Below, in pieces: positions 42,211-50,204 of a stretch of 64,000 nucleotides of DNA; positions within the stretch are counted from its first letter, which is position 1, and every line of letters starts with the position of its first letter. Where the stretch lies: NCBI RefSeq assembly GCF_017603825.1, contig NZ_CP072014.1, positions 1,240,001-1,304,000 on the forward strand, written 5' to 3'. The notes below the pieces were generated by a model that made no database searches, had not been told where the DNA came from, and worked only from the letters and a program-made list of their open reading frames with translations. Position numbers and translations under genes: made by a program. The stretch is from Arthrobacter crystallopoietes. GTDB taxonomy: Bacteria > Actinomycetota > Actinomycetes > Actinomycetales > Micrococcaceae.

Positions 42211-43434
42211 ATGAACACGACTGATACCTTGACCCGCACACCCTGGGCCGGAACGGCCGACGACGCCGAACTCGAGCACTGGCGGGGCGTTGCACAATCC
42301 GTGGCCGACCAGCTGGCTGTCGACGTCCTGGAGCGGGACCGGGCCAACCTGCAGCCGGTCGCTGAAGCACAGCTGCTGCGCTCTTCGGGCCTGCTTAACT
42401 TGCTGGTTCCTGCCGAATTCGGCGGGGGAGGGGGACACTTCGAGGCTGCGTTCGAAACCGTCCGCGTCCTCGCCACGGTGGACGGCTCCATCTCGCAGCT
42501 GCTGGCCTACCACTACTTCAACCAGGCCTGCATCGGGTTCTACGCCGACCCGGCCAGGCAGGCCGCCTGGTGGCGCCGTACCGTGGAGGGCGGCTGGCTC
42601 TGGGGCGACTCGGTCAACCCCGTGGACCCGACCCTGATCCTGAGCCCGGAGGGCGAAGGCTACCGGCTCAACGGCCTCAAGCGGTTCTCCACCGGCTCCG
42701 GTGTAGGCGACGTGATCATCATCAACGCCGCGATCGAGGGCGGCGCCGATCACAGCAAGGTCCTCGCCTTCGTTCTGGAAACGTCCCGGGAAGGCCTCGA
42801 GCTCGTGGATGACTGGGACAACCTCGGCCAGCGGCTGACTGGTTCCGGCTCCGTGAAGTACACCAACGTGCCGGTTCACCCGTCGGACATCCTCGGTGAG
42901 GTCACAGACGAGCCCATCTCCACGCTTCTCACGCCCGGCGTCCAGCTCGGCTTCGCCAACTTCTACCTCGGGGTAGCCCAGGGTGCGTTGCGGCAGGGCC
43001 GCGAGATCCTGCTTGCCCGCAAGAACTCCTGGTTCCTCTCGGGCGCCGAAACCTACGCTCACGACCCGGTATTCCAGCGTGTCCTCGGCGAACTGAAGGC
43101 CCGCACGGCTGCCGTCGAAGCTCTCGCCGAGAAGCTCAACCGGCGCTACGACCGCGAGGTCGCCCGCTCCGCCAGCCTGAGTGTGCAGCAGCGTGGCGAA
43201 TTCGCCGTCGCCATTGCGGAGCTCAAGGTGGTGGCCACGGAGATCGGCATCGAGGTCTCCAACCGGATCTACGAGGTGACCGGGGCCAGCTCGACCAAGA
43301 GCTCCGTTGGCCTGGACCTGTTCTGGCGCAATGTGCGGACACATTCACTGCATGATCCCGTGGACTACAAGAAGATCGAGGTTGCCGCCTACTACCTGCA
43401 CGGCGAACTTCAGCCGCTGTCCCTCTATACGTAG
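42211..43434 (+). CDS. Acyl-CoA-dehydrogenase-fold flavin monooxygenase, DszC/SfnC-like
   Basis: 407 residues, GAAGGAAGAACT upstream. The acyl-CoA dehydrogenase fold is clear (LLNLLVPAEFGGGGGHFEAAFETVRVLATVDGSISQLLAYHYF; RLNGLKRFSTGSGVGDVIIINAAI; SVGLDLFWRNVRTHSLHDPVDYKKIEVAAYYLHG). The C-terminal R-N-x-R-T-H-S-L-H-D-P block is typical of DszC/SfnC-type monooxygenases rather than true dehydrogenases; the usual catalytic Glu region is not obvious. Such enzymes oxygenate sulfur or nitrogen atoms with FMNH2. Together with the LLM enzyme and the importer it probably degrades one imported compound; no dszB-like desulfinase is present. Confidence 0.88.
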   Translation: MNTTDTLTRTPWAGTADDAELEHWRGVAQSVADQLAVDVLERDRANLQPVAEAQLLRSSGLLNLLVPAEFGGGGGHFEAAFETVRVLATVDGSISQLLAYHYFNQACIGFYADPARQAAWWRRTVEGGWLWGDSVNPVDPTLILSPEGEGYRLNGLKRFSTGSGVGDVIIINAAIEGGADHSKVLAFVLETSREGLELVDDWDNLGQRLTGSGSVKYTNVPVHPSDILGEVTDEPISTLLTPGVQLGFANFYLGVAQGALRQGREILLARKNSWFLSGAETYAHDPVFQRVLGELKARTAAVEALAEKLNRRYDREVARSASLSVQQRGEFAVAIAELKVVATEIGIEVSNRIYEVTGASSTKSSVGLDLFWRNVRTHSLHDPVDYKKIEVAAYYLHGELQPLSLYT

Positions 43435-43457
43435 CCGTAGACGGGGGCACATCTTTG

Positions 43458-43492
43458 AAGGGTGGGAGGGTTCGATCAACCCTCCCACCCTT
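43458..43492 (+). terminator. Bidirectional terminator
   Basis: Perfect 15-base arms AAGGGTGGGAGGGTT (43458-43472) and AACCCTCCCACCCTT (43478-43492), 5-base loop, between convergent genes. Confidence 0.85.
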
Positions 43493-43502
43493 CGCGGTCC
43501 AC

Positions 43503-44702
43503 TCACCGCCGTTCGGACAGGCGCACTGCCAGCAGCCCGCCGACGGCGAAGGCCAGGGTCGCAGCGAGGACGAGGAGCAGCGGCGCCGACCAGCCGCCTG
43601 TCACCGAGTTGAGCCAGCCAGCCAGGGGTGGCGCGCACGTGGCCGCCAGGTAACCGCCGGACTGGATGCGGGCAGAGGCCGAGGCCGCCTCCTTGTCGCT
43701 GCGGGTGATGCGCGGGATCAGCGAAAAGATGGCGGTGAAGCCGCCGCCCTGGGCAACGCCGCCGATGATCGACCAGAGTGCGTAGGCTTCCGGCGCGATG
43801 AGCAGCCCGATCGGCAACGTGATCCAGCAGAGCCCGATCACCGCGACCGGAATCCACGTGCGGGTCCGCGCCGCCAGCAGCGGCACGCCGAACGCGCCCG
43901 CGATGGCGGCAACCTGGAACAGCGAGGCGGTGGCACCTGAGGCGGCCAGGCCGAGCCCCCGCGTCTCGGACAGTAACAGCGGCAGCCACGCGGTGGTGGC
44001 ATAGTAGGCGCCGGACTGACCGCAGAACGCCAGGATCAGCAAGCCGACGATCCGCCGGTTGCGGTTTCCGGCAGTCGCCGCCCCGGGGCCGTCCGAAGCG
44101 GGTCCCGCCGTCGTTCGCTTGGTTGCCGTCCCCGCTGACACGGACTTCGCGGCATCTGCCCGGGCGCCGAACTGCCGCCGTCCCCACACCAACCAGTAGG
44201 CCAAGCCCGCCGCGATGACCACGCCCCACGAAGCGATAGCCCACCGCCAGCCGAAGAGTGCCGCGAGCGGCGCGGTGCCGAGCAGGGTGGCCATCGAGCC
44301 GACGTTCATCGCAGCCGAGTACGCGCCCGTGACCGTCGATACCTGCCGCCATGACACGTCGCGCCGGATGATGACCGGCACCACGATATTGCCCAGCGTC
44401 ATGGCGATGCCGATGAGCGCTGTCCCTGCCAGTACAACGACGGCGGGGCCGGCCGAGCGGATGATCGTTCCGGCAAGCACGCCTGCCAGGCAAAGGACGA
44501 CGGTTGCCTCCGGGCCGAAGCGGCGGATGGTGCGGGTGGCCAGCGGGGTGGCCAGGGCGAAGAGCAGCACCGGAAGCCCGGTGAGCAGGCCGGCGCCGAT
44601 GGCGTTGAGGCCGGTGTCGGCCCGGATATCGCTGATCACCGCCGTCGGGGCGATGATCGGGGCGCGCAGGCTCAGGGCCAGGACCACAATCCCGGTGATC
44701 AC
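43503..44702 (-). CDS. MFS transporter, CynX/NimT-like
   Basis: 399 residues from GTG 44702; twelve hydrophobic segments with LALSLRAPIIAPTAVISDIRADTGL and LATPLATRTIRRFG of the cyanate/nitroimidazole-transporter subgroup. There is a Ala/Thr/Gly-rich central loop. The start is uncertain: the frame stays open for 42 codons farther upstream, encoding an (Asn-Ala)n tract from a hexanucleotide repeat, but has no ATG/GTG there, whereas the nearest ATG (44829) is one base out of frame. A 5' indel or sequencing error is possible. Divergent from the AraC gene. Confidence 0.78.
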   Translation of the reverse strand: MITGIVVLALSLRAPIIAPTAVISDIRADTGLNAIGAGLLTGLPVLLFALATPLATRTIRRFGPEATVVLCLAGVLAGTIIRSAGPAVVVLAGTALIGIAMTLGNIVVPVIIRRDVSWRQVSTVTGAYSAAMNVGSMATLLGTAPLAALFGWRWAIASWGVVIAAGLAYWLVWGRRQFGARADAAKSVSAGTATKRTTAGPASDGPGAATAGNRNRRIVGLLILAFCGQSGAYYATTAWLPLLLSETRGLGLAASGATASLFQVAAIAGAFGVPLLAARTRTWIPVAVIGLCWITLPIGLLIAPEAYALWSIIGGVAQGGGFTAIFSLIPRITRSDKEAASASARIQSGGYLAATCAPPLAGWLNSVTGGWSAPLLLVLAATLAFAVGGLLAVRLSERR

Positions 44703-44751
44703 CCAGGGCAGGGCGGGGCGAGCGGCAGATGGGCGGTGCGTAGGAGTCTCC

Positions 44752-44781
44752 TTGGCGTTGGCGTTGGCGTTGGCGTTGGCG
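44752..44781. repeat. Hexanucleotide tandem repeat (TTGGCG)x5
   Basis: Five perfect units; read on the minus strand in the MFS frame they encode Asn-Ala repeats upstream of the first transmembrane segment. Repeat length is a multiple of three, so unit changes do not shift the frame. Confidence 0.85.
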
Positions 44782-44897
44782 CTGGTGGGTGTGGGCGTCG
44801 GCGCCGCGGGCGGGGCTATCCGGGTCCATCAAAACCATATGCCACGCGGGACCGGGAACGCCTTCCCTGCCGCCGCGGGTGGCGCTAGCCTCAAGAT

Positions 44898-45338
44898 GTG
44901 AACCCTGATGAACTGGCCAACCTGGCCCATCTGCGCCGTGCGCGGGACCTGATCGACCGGGACTACGCGCGGCCGCTCGATGTGCCGACTATGGCGGCCA
45001 GGGCGCTGATGTCGCCGGCCCATTTTTCCCGCCGGTTCAAGGCCGCGTACGGCGAGACGCCCTACAACTACCTGATGACCCGGCGGATCGAGCGGGCCAT
45101 GGCGCTGCTGCGCTCCGGCATGAGCGTCACCGATGCATGCATGACGGTGGGATGTACATCGCTGGGCTCGTTCAGCACGCGCTTCACCGAAATGGTGGGG
45201 GAGACCCCGAGCGCCTACCGCGGCCGCGAGCACGACGCGATGGAGGCGATGCCGCAGTGCATCGCCAAGCTGCTGACCCGGCCTCCGCGGTTCGGATCGA
45301 GCAGGATCGAAGAAGCGGCTGGCGCGGCACGGACGTAG
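44898..45338 (+). CDS. AraC-family regulator, DNA-binding domain only
   Basis: 146 residues from GTG 44898. Nearly the whole protein is the AraC double helix-turn-helix: LIDRDYARPLDVPTMAARALMSPAHFSRRFKAAYGETPYNYLMTRRIERAMALLRSGMSVTDACMTVGCTSLGSFSTRFTEMVGETPSAYR. The N-terminal ligand domain of full AraC proteins is absent, and about 40 C-terminal residues are non-family. It is followed nine bases later by a VOC-fold gene, which it probably controls or whose product supplies the ligand sense. No strong ribosome site. Confidence 0.88.
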   Translation: MNPDELANLAHLRRARDLIDRDYARPLDVPTMAARALMSPAHFSRRFKAAYGETPYNYLMTRRIERAMALLRSGMSVTDACMTVGCTSLGSFSTRFTEMVGETPSAYRGREHDAMEAMPQCIAKLLTRPPRFGSSRIEEAAGAART

Positions 45339-45347
45339 CTTGGCTAC

Positions 45348-45752
45348 ATGACTATTTCACTTCAGTACTGCCAAATCACCGTCAACGATCCCGAAGAGTC
45401 CCTTCCGTTCTATCGCGACGGTCTGGGACTGGAAGTCCGGAACGATGTGTCCGGCAACGGCTTCCGCTGGGTCACCCTCGGCAGCGGGGAGGCGCCCGCC
45501 GCCGAGGTTGTGCTGTCCGCACCGCACGCCGGCCGCTCCCAGGCCGACGGCGACATCCTCCAGGAACTGCTGGTCAAGGGCGTCCTGCCGATCATTGTGT
45601 TCCGGACCGACGACCTGGACGCCGCCTTCGAGAAGCTGGTGGCTGCCGGGGCCGAGGTCCTGCAGGAGCCGATGGAGCAGCAGTGGGGACCGCGCGACTG
45701 TGCGTTCCGGGACCCCTCCGGCAACACCGTGCGGATCACGCAGAACGCCTAA
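45348..45752 (+). CDS. VOC-family protein, glyoxalase-like
   Basis: 134 residues. MTISLQYCQITVNDPEESLPFYRDGLGLEVRNDV, then IIVFRTDDLDAAFEKLVAAGAEVLQEPMEQQWGPRDCAFRDPSGNTVRITQ, with the metal-site Glu/His pattern partly kept. Belongs to the vicinal-oxygen-chelate fold; it may be a detoxifying lyase or a binding protein. Forms an operon with the preceding AraC gene, an arrangement seen often in actinobacteria, and ends before a stem-loop. Confidence 0.88.
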   Translation: MTISLQYCQITVNDPEESLPFYRDGLGLEVRNDVSGNGFRWVTLGSGEAPAAEVVLSAPHAGRSQADGDILQELLVKGVLPIIVFRTDDLDAAFEKLVAAGAEVLQEPMEQQWGPRDCAFRDPSGNTVRITQNA

Positions 45753-45769
45753 CCTTCCCCCTCCTAAAG

Positions 45770-45802
45770 CGGCGGCCGTCCACAAAAGGTGGGCGGCCGC
45801 CG
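45770..45802 (+). terminator. Stem-loop between VOC and SDR genes
   Basis: 14-base arms CGGCGGCCGTCCAC (45770-45783) and GTGGGCGGCCGCCG (45789-45802) with one G-T type mismatch, AAAAG loop; convergent genes. Confidence 0.7.
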
Positions 45803-45812
45803 TCGCCGTAAA

Positions 45813-46646
45813 TCAGACGGGGAGGCCGAGCATGTGGGCGCTTGCTTCCCAGTGCCGCCGGACGAGGTTGTTGTCGGCGGCCTGCGGATTGGTCCGGCTG
45901 ATCCGGCGGCGGTCGCTGTAGTAGCGGCCGGATTCCCAGTCCGTGCCGGGCATGCCGGTGCAGAAGTAGGCGAGGTTGGCGCCGCCGCGCTCGGGCGTGA
46001 TGAGGAAGCGGCTGAGCGCGGTCCGATAGACGTGGCGGAGGTAGCTGGTGGTCTCCGCGGCGAAGTTGGTGGCGACATTTCCGGGATGGAACGCGACCGT
46101 GGAAAGGCCTTGGGCGCTGTAGCGCTGATGCAGGCCGCGGGTGAAGAGGATGTTGGCGAGCTTGCTGTTGCCGTAGGCCTTGTTCGGCGTGAAACCGTTC
46201 CAAGTGTTCGGGTCGTCAATGTTGATCCGGCCGAAGAGCTTGGCCGCGATGCTTGAGGTGTTGACAATGCTGGCGCGGCTGTCGAGCAGGACGTCGAGCA
46301 GTTCGTGCGTGAGCAGGAATGGCGCCAGGTGGTTGACCTGGAACGTCTTCTCGAACCCGTCGCCGGTGCGTTCGGGGCCGGTGAAAAGCCCGCCGGCGTT
46401 GTTGGCCAGGACATCGATGCGCGGGTAGTTTGCCTTCAGTGTTTTGGCGAGGGTGCGGACCTGATGGAGGTCCTGGAAGTCGGCGGTGAACCAGTCCGCG
46501 CCCAGCGGCTTGGCGACGTGTTCGGTCTTCTCCGGGGACCGCCCGACGAGGACTACCTTGTCGCCCTGGGCATGCAGGATCTGGGCGGCGGCTGCGCCGA
46601 TGCCGTCGCTCGCGCCGGTGATAACGATGGTCTTCGGTGCGGTCAT
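45813..46646 (-). CDS. SDR-family oxidoreductase
   Basis: 277 residues; AAGGAG precedes the ATG. TIVITGASDGIGAAAAQIL carries TGxxxGIG, VLANNAGG the NNAG motif, IVNTSSIAAKLFG the catalytic Ser, and YGNSKLANILFTRGL the YxxxK pair. The wide N-A-T-W-N-G-F insert and the C-terminal GRYYSDRRRISRTNPQAADNN segment place it near retinol-dehydrogenase-type SDRs. NAD(P)-dependent alcohol/ketone chemistry; substrate unknown. Single gene. Confidence 0.88.
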   Translation of the reverse strand: MTAPKTIVITGASDGIGAAAAQILHAQGDKVVLVGRSPEKTEHVAKPLGADWFTADFQDLHQVRTLAKTLKANYPRIDVLANNAGGLFTGPERTGDGFEKTFQVNHLAPFLLTHELLDVLLDSRASIVNTSSIAAKLFGRINIDDPNTWNGFTPNKAYGNSKLANILFTRGLHQRYSAQGLSTVAFHPGNVATNFAAETTSYLRHVYRTALSRFLITPERGGANLAYFCTGMPGTDWESGRYYSDRRRISRTNPQAADNNLVRRHWEASAHMLGLPV

Positions 46647-46831
46647 GCGCGTTCTCCTTGGCAGAGGTGGCAGGGACTTCTCTCCTTAACCGTAAAGCCA
46701 AGCGCCGCCGTCGTTATCCGGTTTTGGAACCGTGGCCGGCGCAACGTTGGTAGGTTGAGCGTGTCAGGCGCCCTTCCGGGTGCTCGGGCGCTGCGGATCC
46801 CTGCGGCGTGCAGCAGAAAGGAACGATAGGT

Positions 46832-47590
46832 ATGGCACAGTTCGACGGCAAGGTCGCTCTTGTTACCGGCGGCGGTTCCGGAATCGGTGAGGCAATCAGC
46901 AAGGAACTCGCCGCCAAGGGCGCCAGCGTGGTGGTCACTGACATCAACCTGGACGCAGCAGAACGGGTTGTGAAGGAGATTTCCGACGGCGGCGGCACGG
47001 CTTCCGCAGTACAGCAGGACACTGCGCGCAAGGAGGACTCCGAAAAGGTGGTCCGTCACGCTGTGGACACCTACGGGGCGCTGCACTACGCGGTCAACAA
47101 CGCGGGCATCGGCGGCAAGCAGGCTCCGGCGGGCGAGACCGACCTGGAGGAGTGGGACAAGGTCATCGACATCAACCTCAACGGCGTGCTCTATGGCATG
47201 CGCTACCAGATCCCCGAGATGCTTAAGGCCGGCGGCGAGAACTCCGCGATCGTCAACATGGCCTCCATCCACGGCTCGGTCGCGGCCCTCGGCAATGGTG
47301 CGTACACCGCCGCGAAGCACGGGGTAGTCGGCCTCACCAAAAACGCGGCGGCCGAATACGGACCGCAGGGCCTGCGCATCAACTCCGTCGGTCCCGGCTA
47401 CATCAACACTCCGCTGGTTCGGAACAGCCTGAGTGAAGACATCCGCAAGGCACTCGAAGGCAAGCACGCTCTCGGCCGTCTGGGCACGTCCGAGGAGGTC
47501 GCCCACCTGGTGAGCTTCCTCCTCTCGGAGGATGCCTCGTTCATGACCGGAGGGTACTACCTGGTCGACGGCGGCTACACCGCGGTCTAG
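46832..47590 (+). CDS. Classical SDR oxidoreductase
   Basis: 252 residues from ATG 46832 (AAAGGAACGATAGG upstream; 46808 is an alternative in frame). TGGGSGIGEAI, NNAGIGG, Ser in VNMASIHGSV, YTAAKHGVVGL and the C-terminal GGYYLVDGGYTAV are standard for FabG-like classical SDRs. Asp in VVVTDINLDAAE near residue 37 favours NAD(H). Divergent from the SDR at 45813; the two share the 185-base intergenic region but are from different SDR subgroups. Confidence 0.9.
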   Translation: MAQFDGKVALVTGGGSGIGEAISKELAAKGASVVVTDINLDAAERVVKEISDGGGTASAVQQDTARKEDSEKVVRHAVDTYGALHYAVNNAGIGGKQAPAGETDLEEWDKVIDINLNGVLYGMRYQIPEMLKAGGENSAIVNMASIHGSVAALGNGAYTAAKHGVVGLTKNAAAEYGPQGLRINSVGPGYINTPLVRNSLSEDIRKALEGKHALGRLGTSEEVAHLVSFLLSEDASFMTGGYYLVDGGYTAV

Positions 47591-47615
47591 GGCGTAGCTC
47601 GCGCCGGACGAAGTC

Positions 47616-48188
47616 CTACGGCAGCCGGTTGGGCCGTGGCCGCACGGCCTCGCCGGCCTGCTCGGGTTCGAGCGGCACAGGGCTGAGCAGCACGGCCGGT
47701 CCGCGGTGGAGGATACCGTCCGACAGCGCCTGGCAGCGGATTCCTCCTCGACCACGCATAGCGGCGTGCGCGCCGGGCGCCAGCATCCGGTCCATCCAAA
47801 CACAGGGGTGGGCAGGGCGGCCGCCGCGGAGGCGTACGACGTCGCCGCGTGACTCGAGCGCGAATTCCTCACCGACCAGCGGGGCCAACTGGGCGCCCCT
47901 GAGGACCACGTTGCGGCGGGTCAGGAGCGGGTCGAAGGGCGGGACGCCGAGGTCCGTGGCGATGCTTTCGAGGGATTCGACGGCCATGAGGGTGACGGCC
48001 GCGTCCATATGCGCAGCCTTGCCGAAAAACCTGTCCCCGACGATGCCCTTGCCGGCCACCAGCTCGATCCGGCCGGCATCTTCCGTCAGGACGTCCGCGG
48101 CGCCGTCCCTGGCCCGGCCAAAGTAGGCATGTTCCGGTGATACGAGAAGATGCAGGACCTCTACCGGGTACTTGTAAATTGCCGTCAC
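47616..48188 (-). CDS. MOSC domain-containing protein
   Basis: 190 residues from GTG 48188 (GGGAGAG upstream). EVLHLLVSPEHAYFGR, VAGKGIVGDRFFGKAAHMDAAVTLMAVESLE, RRNVVLRGAQLAPLVGEEFAL and the conserved Cys in GGRPAHPCVWMDRML mark a MOSC domain, the C-terminal domain of molybdenum-cofactor sulfurases. Stand-alone MOSC proteins act on N-hydroxylated compounds or carry sulfur; this one has no partner nearby. Convergent with the SDR, 25 bases apart. Confidence 0.85.
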   Translation of the reverse strand: MTAIYKYPVEVLHLLVSPEHAYFGRARDGAADVLTEDAGRIELVAGKGIVGDRFFGKAAHMDAAVTLMAVESLESIATDLGVPPFDPLLTRRNVVLRGAQLAPLVGEEFALESRGDVVRLRGGRPAHPCVWMDRMLAPGAHAAMRGRGGIRCQALSDGILHRGPAVLLSPVPLEPEQAGEAVRPRPNRLP

Positions 48189-48314
48189 GCCATCACGCTC
48201 TCCCTAGCTGCTACCGCCAGCATATTCTTTGGCGCAAGTGGGAGGGCTGATCCTCAGCCACCGCACGGCCAGTGGCCTGCGGTTTGGGATTTGGAAGTAT
48301 GTTAGAACAAACCA

Positions 48315-48343
48315 TTGACACGGGGGCCTTCCCGTTCGAGGAT
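48315..48343 (+). promoter_or_regulatory. Possible promoter upstream of the 68-residue gene
   Basis: TTGACA (48315-48320), 17-base spacer, GAGGAT (48338-48343). Only the -35 element is strong. Confidence 0.25.
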
Positions 48344-48469
48344 TAACGCACCAAAGCGACCCGGGAAAGCACTCACAAGTGCCTCCGAATTTCCTGCTTC
48401 CGTCAGAGTGCCGTGCCCTACCGGATTGCCACTCTCGGTACACTCCCAAGTTTCTTTACGAGGTGCACC

Positions 48470-48676
48470 ATGCAATCAGAACAGTCACTCATCGAAATCA
48501 ATATTGGCAACCCGGCCACGTTCCACGACGAACTTGAAGCGGCTGTCGCCACTGTCCAGGCCGAGGCGACCAGCAGGAGGCAGGGCATCCTGGTCACGCG
48601 GCACAGTTACACCCGCTTTACGGTGGGGACGAGCCACGAAGTGCCGTTCCGCACCACCATGGAACGCTGCCTTTGA
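48470..48676 (+). CDS. Small conserved-looking protein of unknown function
   Basis: 68 residues from ATG 48470 (GAGG eight bases upstream); an in-frame start at 48413 is less likely. Sequence MQSEQSLIEINIGNPATFHDELEAAVATVQAEATSRRQ then GILVTRHSYTRFTVGTSHEVPFRTTMERCL suggests one amphipathic helix followed by two or three strands, so it is probably a folded mini-protein. I do not recognise the family. It is preceded by about 280 bases without a gene. Confidence 0.6.
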   Translation: MQSEQSLIEINIGNPATFHDELEAAVATVQAEATSRRQGILVTRHSYTRFTVGTSHEVPFRTTMERCL

Positions 48677-48774
48677 CAATAGGTCTGATAAACGTTGGAA
48701 GCCCTTCGGCAGAGTGGATCCGGTACCGCACCTTTGGTGCGTGACTGGGCTCCGATGGTGTTCCGGAGCCAGGT

Positions 48775-49224
48775 ATGAATGAGCATAAAGGCCTGGCCCT
48801 GGCATTGGAATGCCTTGTCGAGGCGCCGCGCCCACAGGTCTTTAGCCTCCTGTCCGAACCGGAATGGCTGGCGAAATGGTGGGGGCCTGCCGGCTTCACC
48901 CTGCCGGCGGCAACGACGGACTTTCGGGTGGGCGGAAGCTACCGCTTCTCGATGCAGCCGCCCGAGGGGGAGTTGTTCCACCTGGCAGGCGAGTTTCTTG
49001 AGATCGAGCCTCCGGTCCGCCTCGTCTACACCTTTCGTTGGGAGGAGCCCGCACCTGACGACAGGCAGACCGTCGTCGTACTTTTGTTGGAGGAGGAGGC
49101 GAACGCCACGCGCATCTTTCTTGAACAACGTTCTTTTGCGACTGAGGAACGCCTCGAGCTGCACCGGGCGGGCTGGACGGAGTCTTTCGCGAAATTGCGC
49201 GAACTTCTTTCCTCTCTGCAATAA
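48775..49224 (+). CDS. SRPBCC-family (AHSA1-like) protein
   Basis: 149 residues. LECLVEAPRPQVFSLLSEPEWLAKWWGPAGFTLPAATTDFRVGGSYRFSMQPPEGE, then LVYTFRWEEP and a long C-terminal helix HRAGWTESFAKLRELLSS are the START/AHSA1 ligand-binding fold. Hydrophobic cavity proteins of this type bind lipids, aromatics or act with ArsR regulators; no ArsR is next to it here. Lies 9 bases upstream of the DNA glycosylase, possibly one transcript. Confidence 0.85.
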   Translation: MNEHKGLALALECLVEAPRPQVFSLLSEPEWLAKWWGPAGFTLPAATTDFRVGGSYRFSMQPPEGELFHLAGEFLEIEPPVRLVYTFRWEEPAPDDRQTVVVLLLEEEANATRIFLEQRSFATEERLELHRAGWTESFAKLRELLSSLQ

Positions 49225-49233
49225 GGTGAGTGC

Positions 49234-50118
49234 ATGCCCGAGATGCCCGAAGTGCAGGGACTCGTTGACTTCCTGCGGCTGAAACTCATCCCGCCCGGCG
49301 CCCCGCCGGCCACGATCGCGCAGGTGGAGGTGCTTTCCTTCTCGGTGCTGAAAACCGCGGACGTCCCGCTGGACGCCCTCAGCGCCGAGCCGCTGTCCGG
49401 CGTCGAGCGGCGCGGCAAGTTCATTGTCCTGACTGCCGGAGGCGTGCACCTGGTCATGCATCTGGCCAAGGCCGGGTGGCTCCGCTGGTCGGACGCGCTG
49501 AAACCGGGGCCCCTGCGGCCGGGCAAGGGGCCGATGGCGCTGCGCGTGCGGTTCGCGGCCGAGGGTGAAGAGAAGCCGGGGGGGTTTGATCTGACTGAAG
49601 CCGGCACGAAGAAGTCCCTGGCTGTCTACGTAGTCAAAGATCCCCTCGACGTGCCGGGCATCGCGCGGCTGGGGCCGGACGCGCTCGACGTCGACTACGC
49701 AACTTTCGCAGAGATCGTCACCTCGCACCGTGGCCAGATCAAGGGCCTGCTGCGGGACCAGTCCGCGATCGCCGGCATCGGCAACGCCTACAGCGACGAA
49801 ATCCTGCACGCAGCGCACCTGTCCCCATTCGCCAACGCCGCCAAGCTTGATCCCGACGAGGTGACGAGGCTGTTCGAGGCCATGCACGCTGTGCTGGAGC
49901 ACGCGATTGCCAGCGCTTCGGGCCGACCCGCCGCCGAACTGAAGGACTCTAAACGGAAAGCGATGCAGGTGCATGCGCGCACGGGCGAAGCCTGTCCGGT
50001 GTGCGGGGACACCATCCGGGAAGTGTCCTTTGCGGATTCCTCGCTGCAGTACTGTCCTACGTGCCAGACCGGGGGGAAGCTGCTGGCGGACCGAAGGACG
50101 TCGAAGTTCCTCAAATGA
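49234..50118 (+). CDS. Fpg/Nei-family DNA glycosylase
   Basis: 294 residues, AAGGTGAG upstream. The mature N-terminus Pro2-Glu3 (MPEMPEVQG) is the catalytic pair. LSGVERRGKFIVL with the conserved Lys, HLAKAGWLRW, and the helix-two-turn-helix QSAIAGIGNAYSDEILHAAHLSPF follow. The C-terminal zinc finger has CPVC and CPTC, with a downstream Arg (DRRTSKF). It excises oxidised bases and cleaves the abasic site. PEMPEVQG and the length suggest the actinobacterial Nei-like branch rather than MutM. Located just upstream of an AlkD-like repair gene. Confidence 0.9.
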   Translation: MPEMPEVQGLVDFLRLKLIPPGAPPATIAQVEVLSFSVLKTADVPLDALSAEPLSGVERRGKFIVLTAGGVHLVMHLAKAGWLRWSDALKPGPLRPGKGPMALRVRFAAEGEEKPGGFDLTEAGTKKSLAVYVVKDPLDVPGIARLGPDALDVDYATFAEIVTSHRGQIKGLLRDQSAIAGIGNAYSDEILHAAHLSPFANAAKLDPDEVTRLFEAMHAVLEHAIASASGRPAAELKDSKRKAMQVHARTGEACPVCGDTIREVSFADSSLQYCPTCQTGGKLLADRRTSKFLK

Positions 50119-50204
50119 GTCGCGGTCTGCGCATCGTCGCGGCGCAGGTGCTCGCGCGGTAGCCGTAGGCTGGAATCCGAGAGGCGAGTAACGGGGAGGG
50201 TGGA

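Noticed and set aside
43345-44838. 497-codon minus-strand frame overlapping the MFS gene
   Set aside because: The Arg/His/Pro-rich translation lacks membrane segments; it is a shadow of the real transporter frame, although it carries the ATG at 44829.
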